DNA of 64,000 nucleotides, from positions 5,518,001 to 5,582,000 of the forward strand of contig OZ252227.1 of NCBI GenBank assembly GCA_965249175.1, in the 5' to 3' direction. This DNA is from CAZYFH01 sp965249175. GTDB taxonomy: Bacteria; Acidobacteriota; Vicinamibacteria; Vicinamibacterales; UBA8438. Below the pieces are notes generated by a model, which saw only the letters and a list, made by a program, of their open reading frames with translations, was not told the DNA's origin and ran no database searches. Position numbers and translations under genes: made by a program. Shown one piece after another: positions 56,985 to 64,000 of this stretch (positions are counted from its first letter, which is position 1; each line of letters begins with the position of its first letter).

Positions 56985-58136
56985 ATGTCCGAGTTCAATA
57001 TTCGTTCCGAATCCGTCGATGTCGAGCAAATCATGGAGCGGATCCGGGCCCGGATCCGCGACAAGCGTGGGGCCGACTATACGGAAGGCCAGATCCGGGA
57101 GATGGCCAATGTGAAGCTCGAGCGCTTTCTCGACCCACAGAACGTGAGGTCAGACTTGCTGGCGCACTACAGGAAGCGCGGCGACGACCCCGTCGAGCCT
57201 CTGACGCACCCGGAGGCACCGCCTGAACCGCCGTCGTTCGAATTCGACGAGGACACCATCTACCGGTCGTCGCGTGGGATGGCCGGCCGCGCGCTCCACG
57301 CCCTTCGTCGCCTGCTCAATCCGCTCCTCAAGTTTTTCTTCAATCCGACACCGATCGTGCACGCGCTGACCATACAACGCCAGATCAACGAACAGCAGAT
57401 CGCGCAGCTCAACTGGATGGTGCAGACCAACGTGGAACTCATACAACGTTTCGAGCGGATCGCGGCAAAGCTGGCGGCGCGTGCCGAGCTGGACGCGCTC
57501 ACCTACGAGCTGCTGAACAACCTCGTGGTGGAGATGACCCGGCTGTCGATCGACCTGAAGAACCACAAGATGCGGGTGGAGTCGATCGCGGGTCGCCTCG
57601 ACTTCGATGAACGGCGCGCGCGGGCCCTTGAGGACGTGGTCCAGTATCGTGCGCCGGCTGAGAGCGGCGCCGCCGCGGGAGCCGCAGACGCCGACAGCAG
57701 CGGCGACGCGGCTGGCCCCGAGAAGCGACGGCGACGGCGACGACGCGGACGCCGCCGTTCAGGGACCGGCGGCGCGACCGATGTAGCCACCCCAGACTCC
57801 GCGGGGTCTGAGCCCGGTGCCGCCCAAACCGCGACGCCCCCGGAGACCACGGGAACCGCGCCCGAGCCGGTCGCATCACTGGTCGCATCAGACGATGGTC
57901 CCGCGCCGCTCGAGCCCGTCGCACCAGACGATGGTCCCGCGCCGCCCGAGCCCGTCGCACCAGACGATGGTCCCGCGCCGCCCGAGCCGGTCGCGCTGGA
58001 CGTCGAGGCCGAGTCGGCGATCGCAGCGCCAACGGCTATCGCTCCGGCGTCGCACGACTCCGCCGGGGAGGCAGAGTCTGCCCCCGAGGAAGCGCGCCGG
58101 CCACCCGGCACCCCCGACGGCTCGCCTGATCAGTGA
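56985..58136 (+). CDS. Coiled-coil protein with basic patch and acidic/proline repeat tail
   Basis: The family is not recognised. The 383-residue protein has four parts: an N-terminal charged helix (VDVEQIMERIRARIRDKRGA), a mid helix and coiled coil (about 120-215; HALTIQRQINEQQIAQLNWM), a basic cluster (KRRRRRRRGRRRSG, about 250), and a long disordered tail of Ala/Pro/Glu/Asp with three 12-residue repeats (APDDGPAPPEPV). The form suggests a scaffold or partner of the four following glycosyltransferases; the last base of its stop overlaps the first (GTGA). ATG 56985 starts the conserved-looking region. Confidence 0.7.
   Translation: MSEFNIRSESVDVEQIMERIRARIRDKRGADYTEGQIREMANVKLERFLDPQNVRSDLLAHYRKRGDDPVEPLTHPEAPPEPPSFEFDEDTIYRSSRGMAGRALHALRRLLNPLLKFFFNPTPIVHALTIQRQINEQQIAQLNWMVQTNVELIQRFERIAAKLAARAELDALTYELLNNLVVEMTRLSIDLKNHKMRVESIAGRLDFDERRARALEDVVQYRAPAESGAAAGAADADSSGDAAGPEKRRRRRRRGRRRSGTGGATDVATPDSAGSEPGAAQTATPPETTGTAPEPVASLVASDDGPAPLEPVAPDDGPAPPEPVAPDDGPAPPEPVALDVEAESAIAAPTAIAPASHDSAGEAESAPEEARRPPGTPDGSPDQ
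57889..57996 (+). repeat. Three 36-bp tandem repeats in the coiled-coil gene
   Basis: Units 57889-57924, 57925-57960 and 57961-57996 begin CAGACGATGGTCCCGCGCCG and differ at only a few bases. They are in frame and encode the tail repeat PDDGPAPPEPVA. Copy number may vary between strains. Confidence 0.9.
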
Positions 58137-59455
58137 AGCTGGCGATCGTCGTTCAGCGCTATGGCGCGGACCTCAACGGCGGAGCCGAGCTGCATGCTCG
58201 GTATGTCGCCGAGCGCCTCGGCCGTCGTGCGGATGTCGAGGTCTTGACGACCTGCGCGCGCGACTACATCACGTGGCGCAACGAACTGCCGGCCGGGACC
58301 GACAAGGTCAACGGGATCCCAGTGCATCGGTTTCCCGTGCGACGCGAGCGCGATCCTGACGACTTCGGTCGCCGTTCCAAGCAGGTGTTCGACCGAACGC
58401 ACTCGCTCGCCGACGAGCTCGGCTGGCTGCGATCGGAGGGTCCGACAAGCCCGGCGCTCGTGAGCCACATTCGGCGCTTCGCCACGAGCTACGACTACTA
58501 CTTCTTCTTCAGCTACCGCTACTACCACTCGTATCACGGCATCCGCGCAGCGGCCGCGCGCGCCATCCTCGTGCCCACCGCGGAACGCGATCCGGCGCTT
58601 GGCCTCGCCATCTTCGGGCCTACGTTCCGCGGAGTGAGAGCGCTCATGTACAACTCGCATGAGGAGCGCGCGACCATCCAGGGCGTGTCGAACAACCACG
58701 CCGTGCCCGGGATCGTTGTGGGAGTCGGGTCCGAGGTGCCACCCCGTCCGAGCGCGAAGCGCTTTCGCGCCCGCACTGGCATTCGCGGACGCTTCGCGCT
58801 GTATGTCGGGCGGATCGACGAGAACAAGGGATGCGATGAGCTGTTCGAGTTCTTCGGCCGGTACGCGCGCGATGTGTCGCGGCAGATGCAGCTGGTCCTC
58901 ATCGGCAACCCGATCATGCCGATCCCGTCGCAGCCGCGTGTCCACCATCTCGGCTTCCTGACCGACGAAGAAAAGTTCGACGCCATGTGCGCCGCCGAGC
59001 TGCTCGTCATGCCGTCCTATTACGAGAGCCTCTCGATGGTGACCCTCGAGGCGTGGGCGATGGGCCTACCCGTGTTGGTGAACGGCGGCTGCGATGTGCT
59101 ACGCGGGCAGGTGACGCGGGCCAGGGCGGGACTCTATTACGAGACGTACGCCGAGTTCGCGGAAACCCTGCACGCGCTCGAGACCCACCCGGACCTGCGC
59201 GTGGCGTTGTCGGCCAACGGTCGCGCCTATTTCCGCCGGCACTACACGTGGGACACCATCGAGCGCAAGTACTTCGCGATACTCGAGCGGCTCCGGGAGG
59301 AGGACGAGGGCGGCGTCCCGGCTCCGCTCGAACGCCTGCCGGGGTGGATGCGCCGGCGGCGCCGCGATTGCGCACCGGCGCGCGAGATCGTCGACAGCCT
59401 CCCGACGGGTCCTGCGTCCGATGACACGGACGCGAACACAACACGGCACGCATGA
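58133..59455 (+). CDS. Glycosyltransferase, family 4 type (group A)
   Basis: A GT-B fold transferase of 440 residues. The N-terminus MKLAIVVQRYGADLNGGAE and the LTTCARDYITWRNE segment form the acceptor side; ALYVGRIDENKGCDELFEFF and MPSYYESLSMVTLEAWAMGLP are the donor-side GT4 blocks with the EX7E-like pair. There is no signal peptide or membrane helix, so it acts on the cytoplasmic face. GTG 58133 overlaps the upstream stop. It is a clear paralogue of the last gene of the set (61754). Sugar and acceptor are unknown. Confidence 0.88.
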   Translation: MKLAIVVQRYGADLNGGAELHARYVAERLGRRADVEVLTTCARDYITWRNELPAGTDKVNGIPVHRFPVRRERDPDDFGRRSKQVFDRTHSLADELGWLRSEGPTSPALVSHIRRFATSYDYYFFFSYRYYHSYHGIRAAAARAILVPTAERDPALGLAIFGPTFRGVRALMYNSHEERATIQGVSNNHAVPGIVVGVGSEVPPRPSAKRFRARTGIRGRFALYVGRIDENKGCDELFEFFGRYARDVSRQMQLVLIGNPIMPIPSQPRVHHLGFLTDEEKFDAMCAAELLVMPSYYESLSMVTLEAWAMGLPVLVNGGCDVLRGQVTRARAGLYYETYAEFAETLHALETHPDLRVALSANGRAYFRRHYTWDTIERKYFAILERLREEDEGGVPAPLERLPGWMRRRRRDCAPAREIVDSLPTGPASDDTDANTTRHA

Positions 59456-60675
59456 CCACGTTGGCAACACCCGACATCGCCGTGCACCAGGTCCTGGCCA
59501 CGCTGGGATACGGCGACGCCATCGGCAACGAGGTGCTCGGGATCGCCACGGTGCTGCGCGGTGTGGGCTTTGCGTCGAACATCTATGCGCAGACGGCCGA
59601 CCCACGCCTCGACCACCTCACCGTCGATTATCGGGACCTCATCGCCGACAGCCGTCCCGACGACATCCTAATCCACCATTTTTCGATCGGCTCGAGGGCG
59701 TCGCGAGTGGCGTTCGCGCTCCCCGATCGGATGATCCTCGTCTACCACAACATCACCCCGCCCGAATACTTCATCGGGGTCAACCCCACGCTCGTCCAGC
59801 AGTGTTATACCGGCCGGCGCGAGCTCCGCGCCTACGCGCCGCGCTGCGACCTGGCGCTCGGTGACTCGGAGTTCAACCGGGCGGAGCTCGAAGAGATGGG
59901 TTTCCCTCACACCGCCGTGCTGCCGGTCGTCCCAGGCTTCGCCCATCTCGAGGTGACGCCGAACCCGCTGATCGCACGTGACTTCGATGACGCGTGGACC
60001 AACATCCTGTTCGTCGGCCGTCTGATCCCGAACAAGCGCATCGAGGACCTCGTCCGCTTCTTTCATGCCTATCGATTGAAGTACAACCCCTGCTCGCGTC
60101 TCCTGCTGGTTGGTTCGTACCGGGGGTTCGAAGACTACCTCGCGTCGCTGTCCAGCCAGATCGATCGGCTTCGAACACCGGATGTGCACATCATCGGCCA
60201 CGTGTCGAACGAGGAATTGACTGCGCTCTACGACGTCGCCGACCTCTTTCTCTCGGCCAGCGAGCACGAGGGGTTTTGTGTGCCACTCGTCGAAGCGTTC
60301 TCGAAGCAGATTCCGGTCATCGCGTTCGACGCCGCCGCGGTGCCGGCGACCATGGACGGCGGCGGCGTGTTGTATGACTCGAAGGACCCACGCCACGTAG
60401 CCTCGCTCATGCACGCCGTGCTGTCGAACCAGGATCTAACGAACGAGATCGTGCGAACACAGGACGCTGCGCTCACCCGGTTGCGTCGCAAGGACTTCGA
60501 CTCGACGCTGCTACGGTTCGTCGAGCAGGTGCGGCGCGGTCCACGTATGTCGCCCCCGGATGTCACCTGGGACTTCTGGCACCAGTTCGACCAGTCCGAG
60601 GCCATGGAAGAGCTTCGACGCTACCGCCCGTCGGCCTATCAGGCGTTGCCGAAGGAGCCAGGCGCGCCGCGCTAG
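59452..60675 (+). CDS. Glycosyltransferase, family 4 type (group B)
   Basis: A GT4-type transferase of 407 residues. It has DAIGNEVLGIATVLRGVGF, VYHNITPPEYFIG, LALGDSEFNRAELEEMGF, NILFVGRLIPNKRIEDLVRF and the donor-site SASEHEGFCVPLVEAFSKQ. ATG 59452 overlaps the preceding stop (ATGA). It shares HNITP, GDSE[FY]NR, ILFVGR and SEHEGFCVPL blocks with the next gene, so the two are paralogues. The substrates are unknown; the locus suggests a repeating-unit glycan. Confidence 0.88.
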   Translation: MTTLATPDIAVHQVLATLGYGDAIGNEVLGIATVLRGVGFASNIYAQTADPRLDHLTVDYRDLIADSRPDDILIHHFSIGSRASRVAFALPDRMILVYHNITPPEYFIGVNPTLVQQCYTGRRELRAYAPRCDLALGDSEFNRAELEEMGFPHTAVLPVVPGFAHLEVTPNPLIARDFDDAWTNILFVGRLIPNKRIEDLVRFFHAYRLKYNPCSRLLLVGSYRGFEDYLASLSSQIDRLRTPDVHIIGHVSNEELTALYDVADLFLSASEHEGFCVPLVEAFSKQIPVIAFDAAAVPATMDGGGVLYDSKDPRHVASLMHAVLSNQDLTNEIVRTQDAALTRLRRKDFDSTLLRFVEQVRRGPRMSPPDVTWDFWHQFDQSEAMEELRRYRPSAYQALPKEPGAPR

Positions 60676-60689
60676 GGGGCGACGTCCGC

Positions 60690-61757
60690 ATGATCATCAA
60701 CCAATGGCTACCGGCCGCGCATCGGGGCGACGCGGTCGGAGACAGCGCGCGGCGCGTGCGCGATCTCCTCCGACTGCGCGGCCACGTGGCCGACCTGTTC
60801 GCGCTGTCAGTCGACGACGACCTCCGGAGCGACGTACGACCCTTCCAGGACCCAGCCGCGCGCCGCGGCGACATCACGGTGCTCCACTTCGCCGTACCAT
60901 CGCCGATGACCGACGCCCTCCCGCAACTGCGGGGTCGACGCGTCGTGCAGTATCACAACATCACACCGGCCCGCTTCTTCGCGTCCTACGATCCGGGGGT
61001 TTTTCGCCTTGCCGCGCTCGGGCGTCAGGAACTGTCAACGCTCGTCGATCGCATCGACCTCGCGATGGGCGACTCGGAGTACAACCGGCAAGAGCTTGAG
61101 AGACTCGGCTTCGATCGGACGAGCGTGATGCCGATTCTGGTCGACACGGACCGCATCATCCGCGCGCCGCGGCAACCGGCGCTGGATGACCTCTTGAACG
61201 ACGGCCTCGCCAACATCCTGTTCGTCGGCCGCGTGGCGCCGAACAAGATGCTCGAAGACCACCTCAGGCTCGCGGAGCACTACAAGCGGTATGTCGATAC
61301 GGATTACCGCTTCATCTTCGTTGGCCGCACAGACGTCGTGCCGCGGTACTACGCCATGCTGCGGGCGTTGATCGCAGAGTACGAGATGCCGGCGGACCGG
61401 TTTCTGTTCACCGGTCCCGTGCCCGAGCCGGAACTCGCCACCTTCTATCGGCACGCCGACGTCTATGTGTCGCTCAGCGAGCACGAGGGATTCTGCGTGC
61501 CATTGCTCGAAGCGATGGCCGCCGACGTGCCGGTGCTCGCTTACGGCGCGGGTGCGGTTCCCGAAACGCTGGGTGGCGCCGGGATCTGCTTCGCGCCGAA
61601 GGATCTCGAGTACGCTGCCGAGCTGCTCGGTCTCCTGGTGTACGATGACCGGTTGAGAGTCGAGGTCATCGCTGGCCAAAGGCGGCGTTTGGCTGATTTC
61701 TCACCCGCGCGAGTCGAGGCTGCTCTCGATTCGATGCTACAGACCCTATCCGCGTGA
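60690..61757 (+). CDS. Glycosyltransferase, family 4 type (group B paralogue)
   Basis: A GT4-type transferase of 355 residues, shorter than its neighbour because the N-terminus is reduced. MIINQWLPAAHRGDAVGDSA is followed by VVQYHNITPARFFASY, LAMGDSEYNRQELERLGF, NILFVGRVAPNKMLEDHLRL and VSLSEHEGFCVPLLEAMAAD. ATG 60690 is the first good start, 14 bases after the previous stop. The stop overlaps the next GTG. It is probably part of the same polysaccharide pathway. Confidence 0.88.
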   Translation: MIINQWLPAAHRGDAVGDSARRVRDLLRLRGHVADLFALSVDDDLRSDVRPFQDPAARRGDITVLHFAVPSPMTDALPQLRGRRVVQYHNITPARFFASYDPGVFRLAALGRQELSTLVDRIDLAMGDSEYNRQELERLGFDRTSVMPILVDTDRIIRAPRQPALDDLLNDGLANILFVGRVAPNKMLEDHLRLAEHYKRYVDTDYRFIFVGRTDVVPRYYAMLRALIAEYEMPADRFLFTGPVPEPELATFYRHADVYVSLSEHEGFCVPLLEAMAADVPVLAYGAGAVPETLGGAGICFAPKDLEYAAELLGLLVYDDRLRVEVIAGQRRRLADFSPARVEAALDSMLQTLSA

Positions 61758-63103
61758 AGATCGCCCTTATCGTGCAACGCTACGGCGCGGAGATCATTGG
61801 CGGCTCCGAGTACCACTGCCGTCTCATCGCCGAGCGCCTCTCGACGCGTCACCAGGTCGACGTGCTGACGACGTGCGCACGCGACTACGTGACCTGGGCC
61901 AACGAGTATCCGGAGGGCCCGGACCGCATACGGGGCGTCACGGTCCGACGGTTTGCGAACGCGCACACGCGCGACATCGCCAGCTTCAACGAGTACTCCG
62001 ACTGGATCTTCGCCAACCCGCACACGGCTGACGACGAGATGGCCTGGTTGACGCAGCAGGGTCCGTGGTGCCCCGCGCTGGTCGAGCACCTCGAGCAACG
62101 GCACGCCACCTACGACGCGCTGATCTTCTTCACCTATCTGTATGCGCCGACGGTGCTTGGCCTCCGTGTCGATCCGCGTCGTAGCATCCTCGTGCCCACC
62201 GCGCACGACGAGCCCGCAATCGGCCTCGACCTGTATCGCGATGTGTTCCGGTCACCAGCGGCCATGGCGTTCAACACCGGTGTGGAGCGCGGCTTTCTTC
62301 GATCGCGCTTCGATATCCGCGCGACGACCGAGGAGGTCGTCGGATGCGGTGTCGACCTCCCCCCGCATCTTGGCTTCCCCACCAACGGCGCCGGCCACGA
62401 CCAGCTCGGCCCGCCAGACGATGACGAGGTCGACGACGAGTCCGACGACGACCCGCCGCCATCGGCTGGCGCCGTGTTTCGGCGCCGCCATCGACTCTAC
62501 GGTCCGTTCGCGCTGTACGGCGGCCGGATCGACCCGGGCAAAGGGTGCGAGGAGCTGGTCGAGTACTTCGGCACCTACGCGACGGCGCACGGGGATGCCA
62601 CGCTCGCGCTGATGGGCATCAAACTGATGCCCATCCCCGAGGAGCCCTACATTCGTTTTGCCGGGATGCTCTCCGAGACGGAGCGCCTCGAAGCCCTCGA
62701 AGCCGCCACCGTGGTCGTGGTGCCATCACCCTACGAGAGCCTGTCGCTCCTCGCGCTGGAGGCCTTCGCCGTCGGCACGCCCGTGCTGGCCAACGCGCGG
62801 AGCGACGTCTTGACCGACCACTGCCAACGGAGCAACGCCGGTCTCTACTACGCCGACCGCGACGAGTTCGTGGAATGCCTGCGGCTCCTCATCGGCAACG
62901 CTGAGGTACGCGACGCGATGGGCCGCAACGGTCGCGCGTACGTGCAGGCCAACTACGGATGGGACGTCATCCTCGAGAAGTACGAGCGGATGATTTCGGC
63001 TGTCGCCGGCCAACGCGTCCAGACGCCGGCGCGCGACAAGAAACCGCGTGGTCGTACCGGCAGGCCGCGCAGTCGCGGCCGGACCCCTACTCGACGCCGC
63101 TGA
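61754..63103 (+). CDS. Glycosyltransferase, family 4 type (group A paralogue, acidic insert)
   Basis: A 449-residue paralogue of the 58133 gene: MKIALIVQRYGAEIIGGSEY and LTTCARDYVTWANE are shared, as is FALYGGRIDPGKGCEELVEYF and VPSPYESLSLLALEAFAVG. It differs by an acidic insert (about 218-235, PPDDDEVDDESDDDPPP) before the donor domain and a basic Arg/Lys/Pro tail (RGRTGRPRSRGRTPTRRR). GTG 61754 overlaps the previous stop. The 3' end overlaps the convergent sigma-54 activator by 17 bases. Confidence 0.88.
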   Translation: MKIALIVQRYGAEIIGGSEYHCRLIAERLSTRHQVDVLTTCARDYVTWANEYPEGPDRIRGVTVRRFANAHTRDIASFNEYSDWIFANPHTADDEMAWLTQQGPWCPALVEHLEQRHATYDALIFFTYLYAPTVLGLRVDPRRSILVPTAHDEPAIGLDLYRDVFRSPAAMAFNTGVERGFLRSRFDIRATTEEVVGCGVDLPPHLGFPTNGAGHDQLGPPDDDEVDDESDDDPPPSAGAVFRRRHRLYGPFALYGGRIDPGKGCEELVEYFGTYATAHGDATLALMGIKLMPIPEEPYIRFAGMLSETERLEALEAATVVVVPSPYESLSLLALEAFAVGTPVLANARSDVLTDHCQRSNAGLYYADRDEFVECLRLLIGNAEVRDAMGRNGRAYVQANYGWDVILEKYERMISAVAGQRVQTPARDKKPRGRTGRPRSRGRTPTRRR

Positions 63104-64000
63104 GCCGCTTGCCGATCAGGTCCTCGATCGCGGCGGCCGCCGACGTCGACTCCGCGCTCGAGACCGATCGCACCGAGCGTGTCGCGCCGCCGGCCGGCGC
63201 GCCGGCCGCGCGCCCCTTTGGGGTTGCGCCACTGGCTGCACGCTTGCGCCGCGGCCGGATCCCGTAGCGCTTGATCATCTCGTTCAGCGTGGTGGGCTTG
63301 ATCTGCAGCAACTCCGCCGCGCGCTTCTGCACGCCGCCCGCCGCCTCCAGCGCGCGCCCAATCAACCGCGCCTCCATCTCCTCGACGATCTTCCTGAACG
63401 GGATGCCCTCAGGCGGCAGGTCGAAGTTGGGAAGGTCGAACGATCGCGAGGTGCGGATGTCGTCACGGATGAGGTCGACGCCGATCGTCGAGCCCGAGGT
63501 CAACACGACCGCGCGCTCGATCACATTCTCGAGCTCTCGCACGTTCCCGGGCCAGTGGTAGCCCTCCAGAAGCTCGAGCGCCTCCGGCACAAGATCGAGA
63601 TCGGGTTTGTCGTTTTCTTTCCCGTACTTCTCGAGGAAGCTCTGCACCAGCAACGGCACGTCCTCCTTGCGCTCACGGAGCGGTGGCAGCTCGACCGCGA
63701 TCACATTCAGGCGATAGTAGAGATCCTCCCGAAAGCTGCCCTCCTTCACCATCCGCTGGAGGTCGACGTTGGTCGCGGCGATGATCCGCACGTCGACTCT
63801 GATGGTGTCGACGCCGCCCAACCGCATAAACTCGCGCTCCTGCATCACCCGCAGCAGCTTCGCCTGCGTTTCCGGCGGCACCGTGCCGATCTCATCGAAG
63901 AAGATGCTGCCGCGGTCGGCGAGCTCGAAGAGCCCCTTCTTGGGCGCCACGGCGCCCGTGAAGGCGCCCTTGACGTGGCCAAACAGGTTGGACTCGAGTA
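63087..64000 (-). CDS. Sigma-54-dependent activator, C-terminal part (runs off the window)
   Basis: The visible 304 codons are open to the window edge; the N-terminus lies beyond it. The edge sequence reads LESNLFGHVKGAFTGAVAPK, which includes the GAFTGA loop that contacts sigma-54. It is followed by GSIFFDEIGTVPPETQAKLL (Walker B), SFREDLYYRLNVIAVELPPL and YHWPGNVRELENVIERAVVL. The Fis-type helix-turn-helix is AAGGVQKRAAELLQIKPTTLNEMIKRYGI. An unusual Ala/Arg/Ser tail of about 50 residues follows. A signal-receiving domain cannot be seen. Its position at the end of the glycan locus suggests, but does not show, regulation of that locus. Confidence 0.92.
   Translation of the reverse strand, partial: LESNLFGHVKGAFTGAVAPKKGLFELADRGSIFFDEIGTVPPETQAKLLRVMQEREFMRLGGVDTIRVDVRIIAATNVDLQRMVKEGSFREDLYYRLNVIAVELPPLRERKEDVPLLVQSFLEKYGKENDKPDLDLVPEALELLEGYHWPGNVRELENVIERAVVLTSGSTIGVDLIRDDIRTSRSFDLPNFDLPPEGIPFRKIVEEMEARLIGRALEAAGGVQKRAAELLQIKPTTLNEMIKRYGIRPRRKRAASGATPKGRAAGAPAGGATRSVRSVSSAESTSAAAAIEDLIGKRLSGVE

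Noticed and set aside
57889..57996. 36-bp tandem repeats as a CRISPR array
   Set aside because: The units follow one another without spacers and are in frame inside a coding sequence.

Overview
High-GC bacterial DNA, gene-dense on both strands, with GTG/TTG starts and many 1- or 4-base stop/start overlaps. Three traits fit an Acidobacteriota-like Gram-negative, perhaps near Vicinamibacteria: futalosine-type menaquinone genes (mqnE, mqnD, a menG-like methyltransferase), a mycobacterial-type CysO/Mec/CysM/MoeZ cysteine route, and outer-membrane and lipoprotein genes. That placement is inference from gene content; there is no rRNA or other marker here. Two one-base losses in short homopolymers raise the possibility of assembly errors.

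Layout. 1-2658 (minus): 5' end of a superoxide dismutase gene, nadA behind a dyad operator, mqnE. 2790-6003 (plus): cobalamin riboswitch and btuD-btuC-btuF. 6031-9029 (minus): mqnD, a membrane protein, otsA. 9145-13534 (minus): A-type Fe-S carrier, Rrf2 regulator, moeZ, cysO, mec, cysM-rhodanese, a sulfur-transfer cluster. 13588-15191: a 164-bp repeat split by an IS256-type element. 15202-19684: rmuC, a broken FGE-like gene, aminotransferase, homoserine dehydrogenase. 19668-20863: an intact IS630. 20880-32690: CoA-transferase, unknown genes, menG, dtxR, a porin/CuA/di-heme operon, queD and queC, a DUF4097 lipoprotein, a deoxyhypusine-synthase-like gene. 32904-36427: sigma-54 activator and a frameshifted HD-GYP/GAF/GGDEF gene. 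36424-39761: another 165-bp repeat, an IS5/IS1182-type element, a BON lipoprotein, fabI. 39916-50746: the arginine regulon, divergent around argR/argC (argR, argG, argH, D-aminoacylase leftward; argC, argB, argD, argA-like, argJ, argF rightward). 50743-53020: purE, purD, rpsU with terminator. 53032-54162: another 166-bp repeat and a deleted IS630. 54400-63103: STAS protein, UbiA-type prenyl-phosphate transferase, DUF362 protein, a coiled-coil protein and four glycosyltransferases, probably a surface-glycan locus. A sigma-54 activator runs off the right edge.

The most unusual signal is a family of 164-166-bp hairpin elements (five full copies plus remnants). They share a core and a central stem that changes in a compensatory way, carry different terminal inverted repeats, and all sit at YTAR tetranucleotides (TTAA, CTAG, TTAG). 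Six genes have their stop codon exactly inside the YTAR site of such an element or a relative. One terminal-repeat type is shared with the complete IS at 36585-38060, which may mobilise part of the family.
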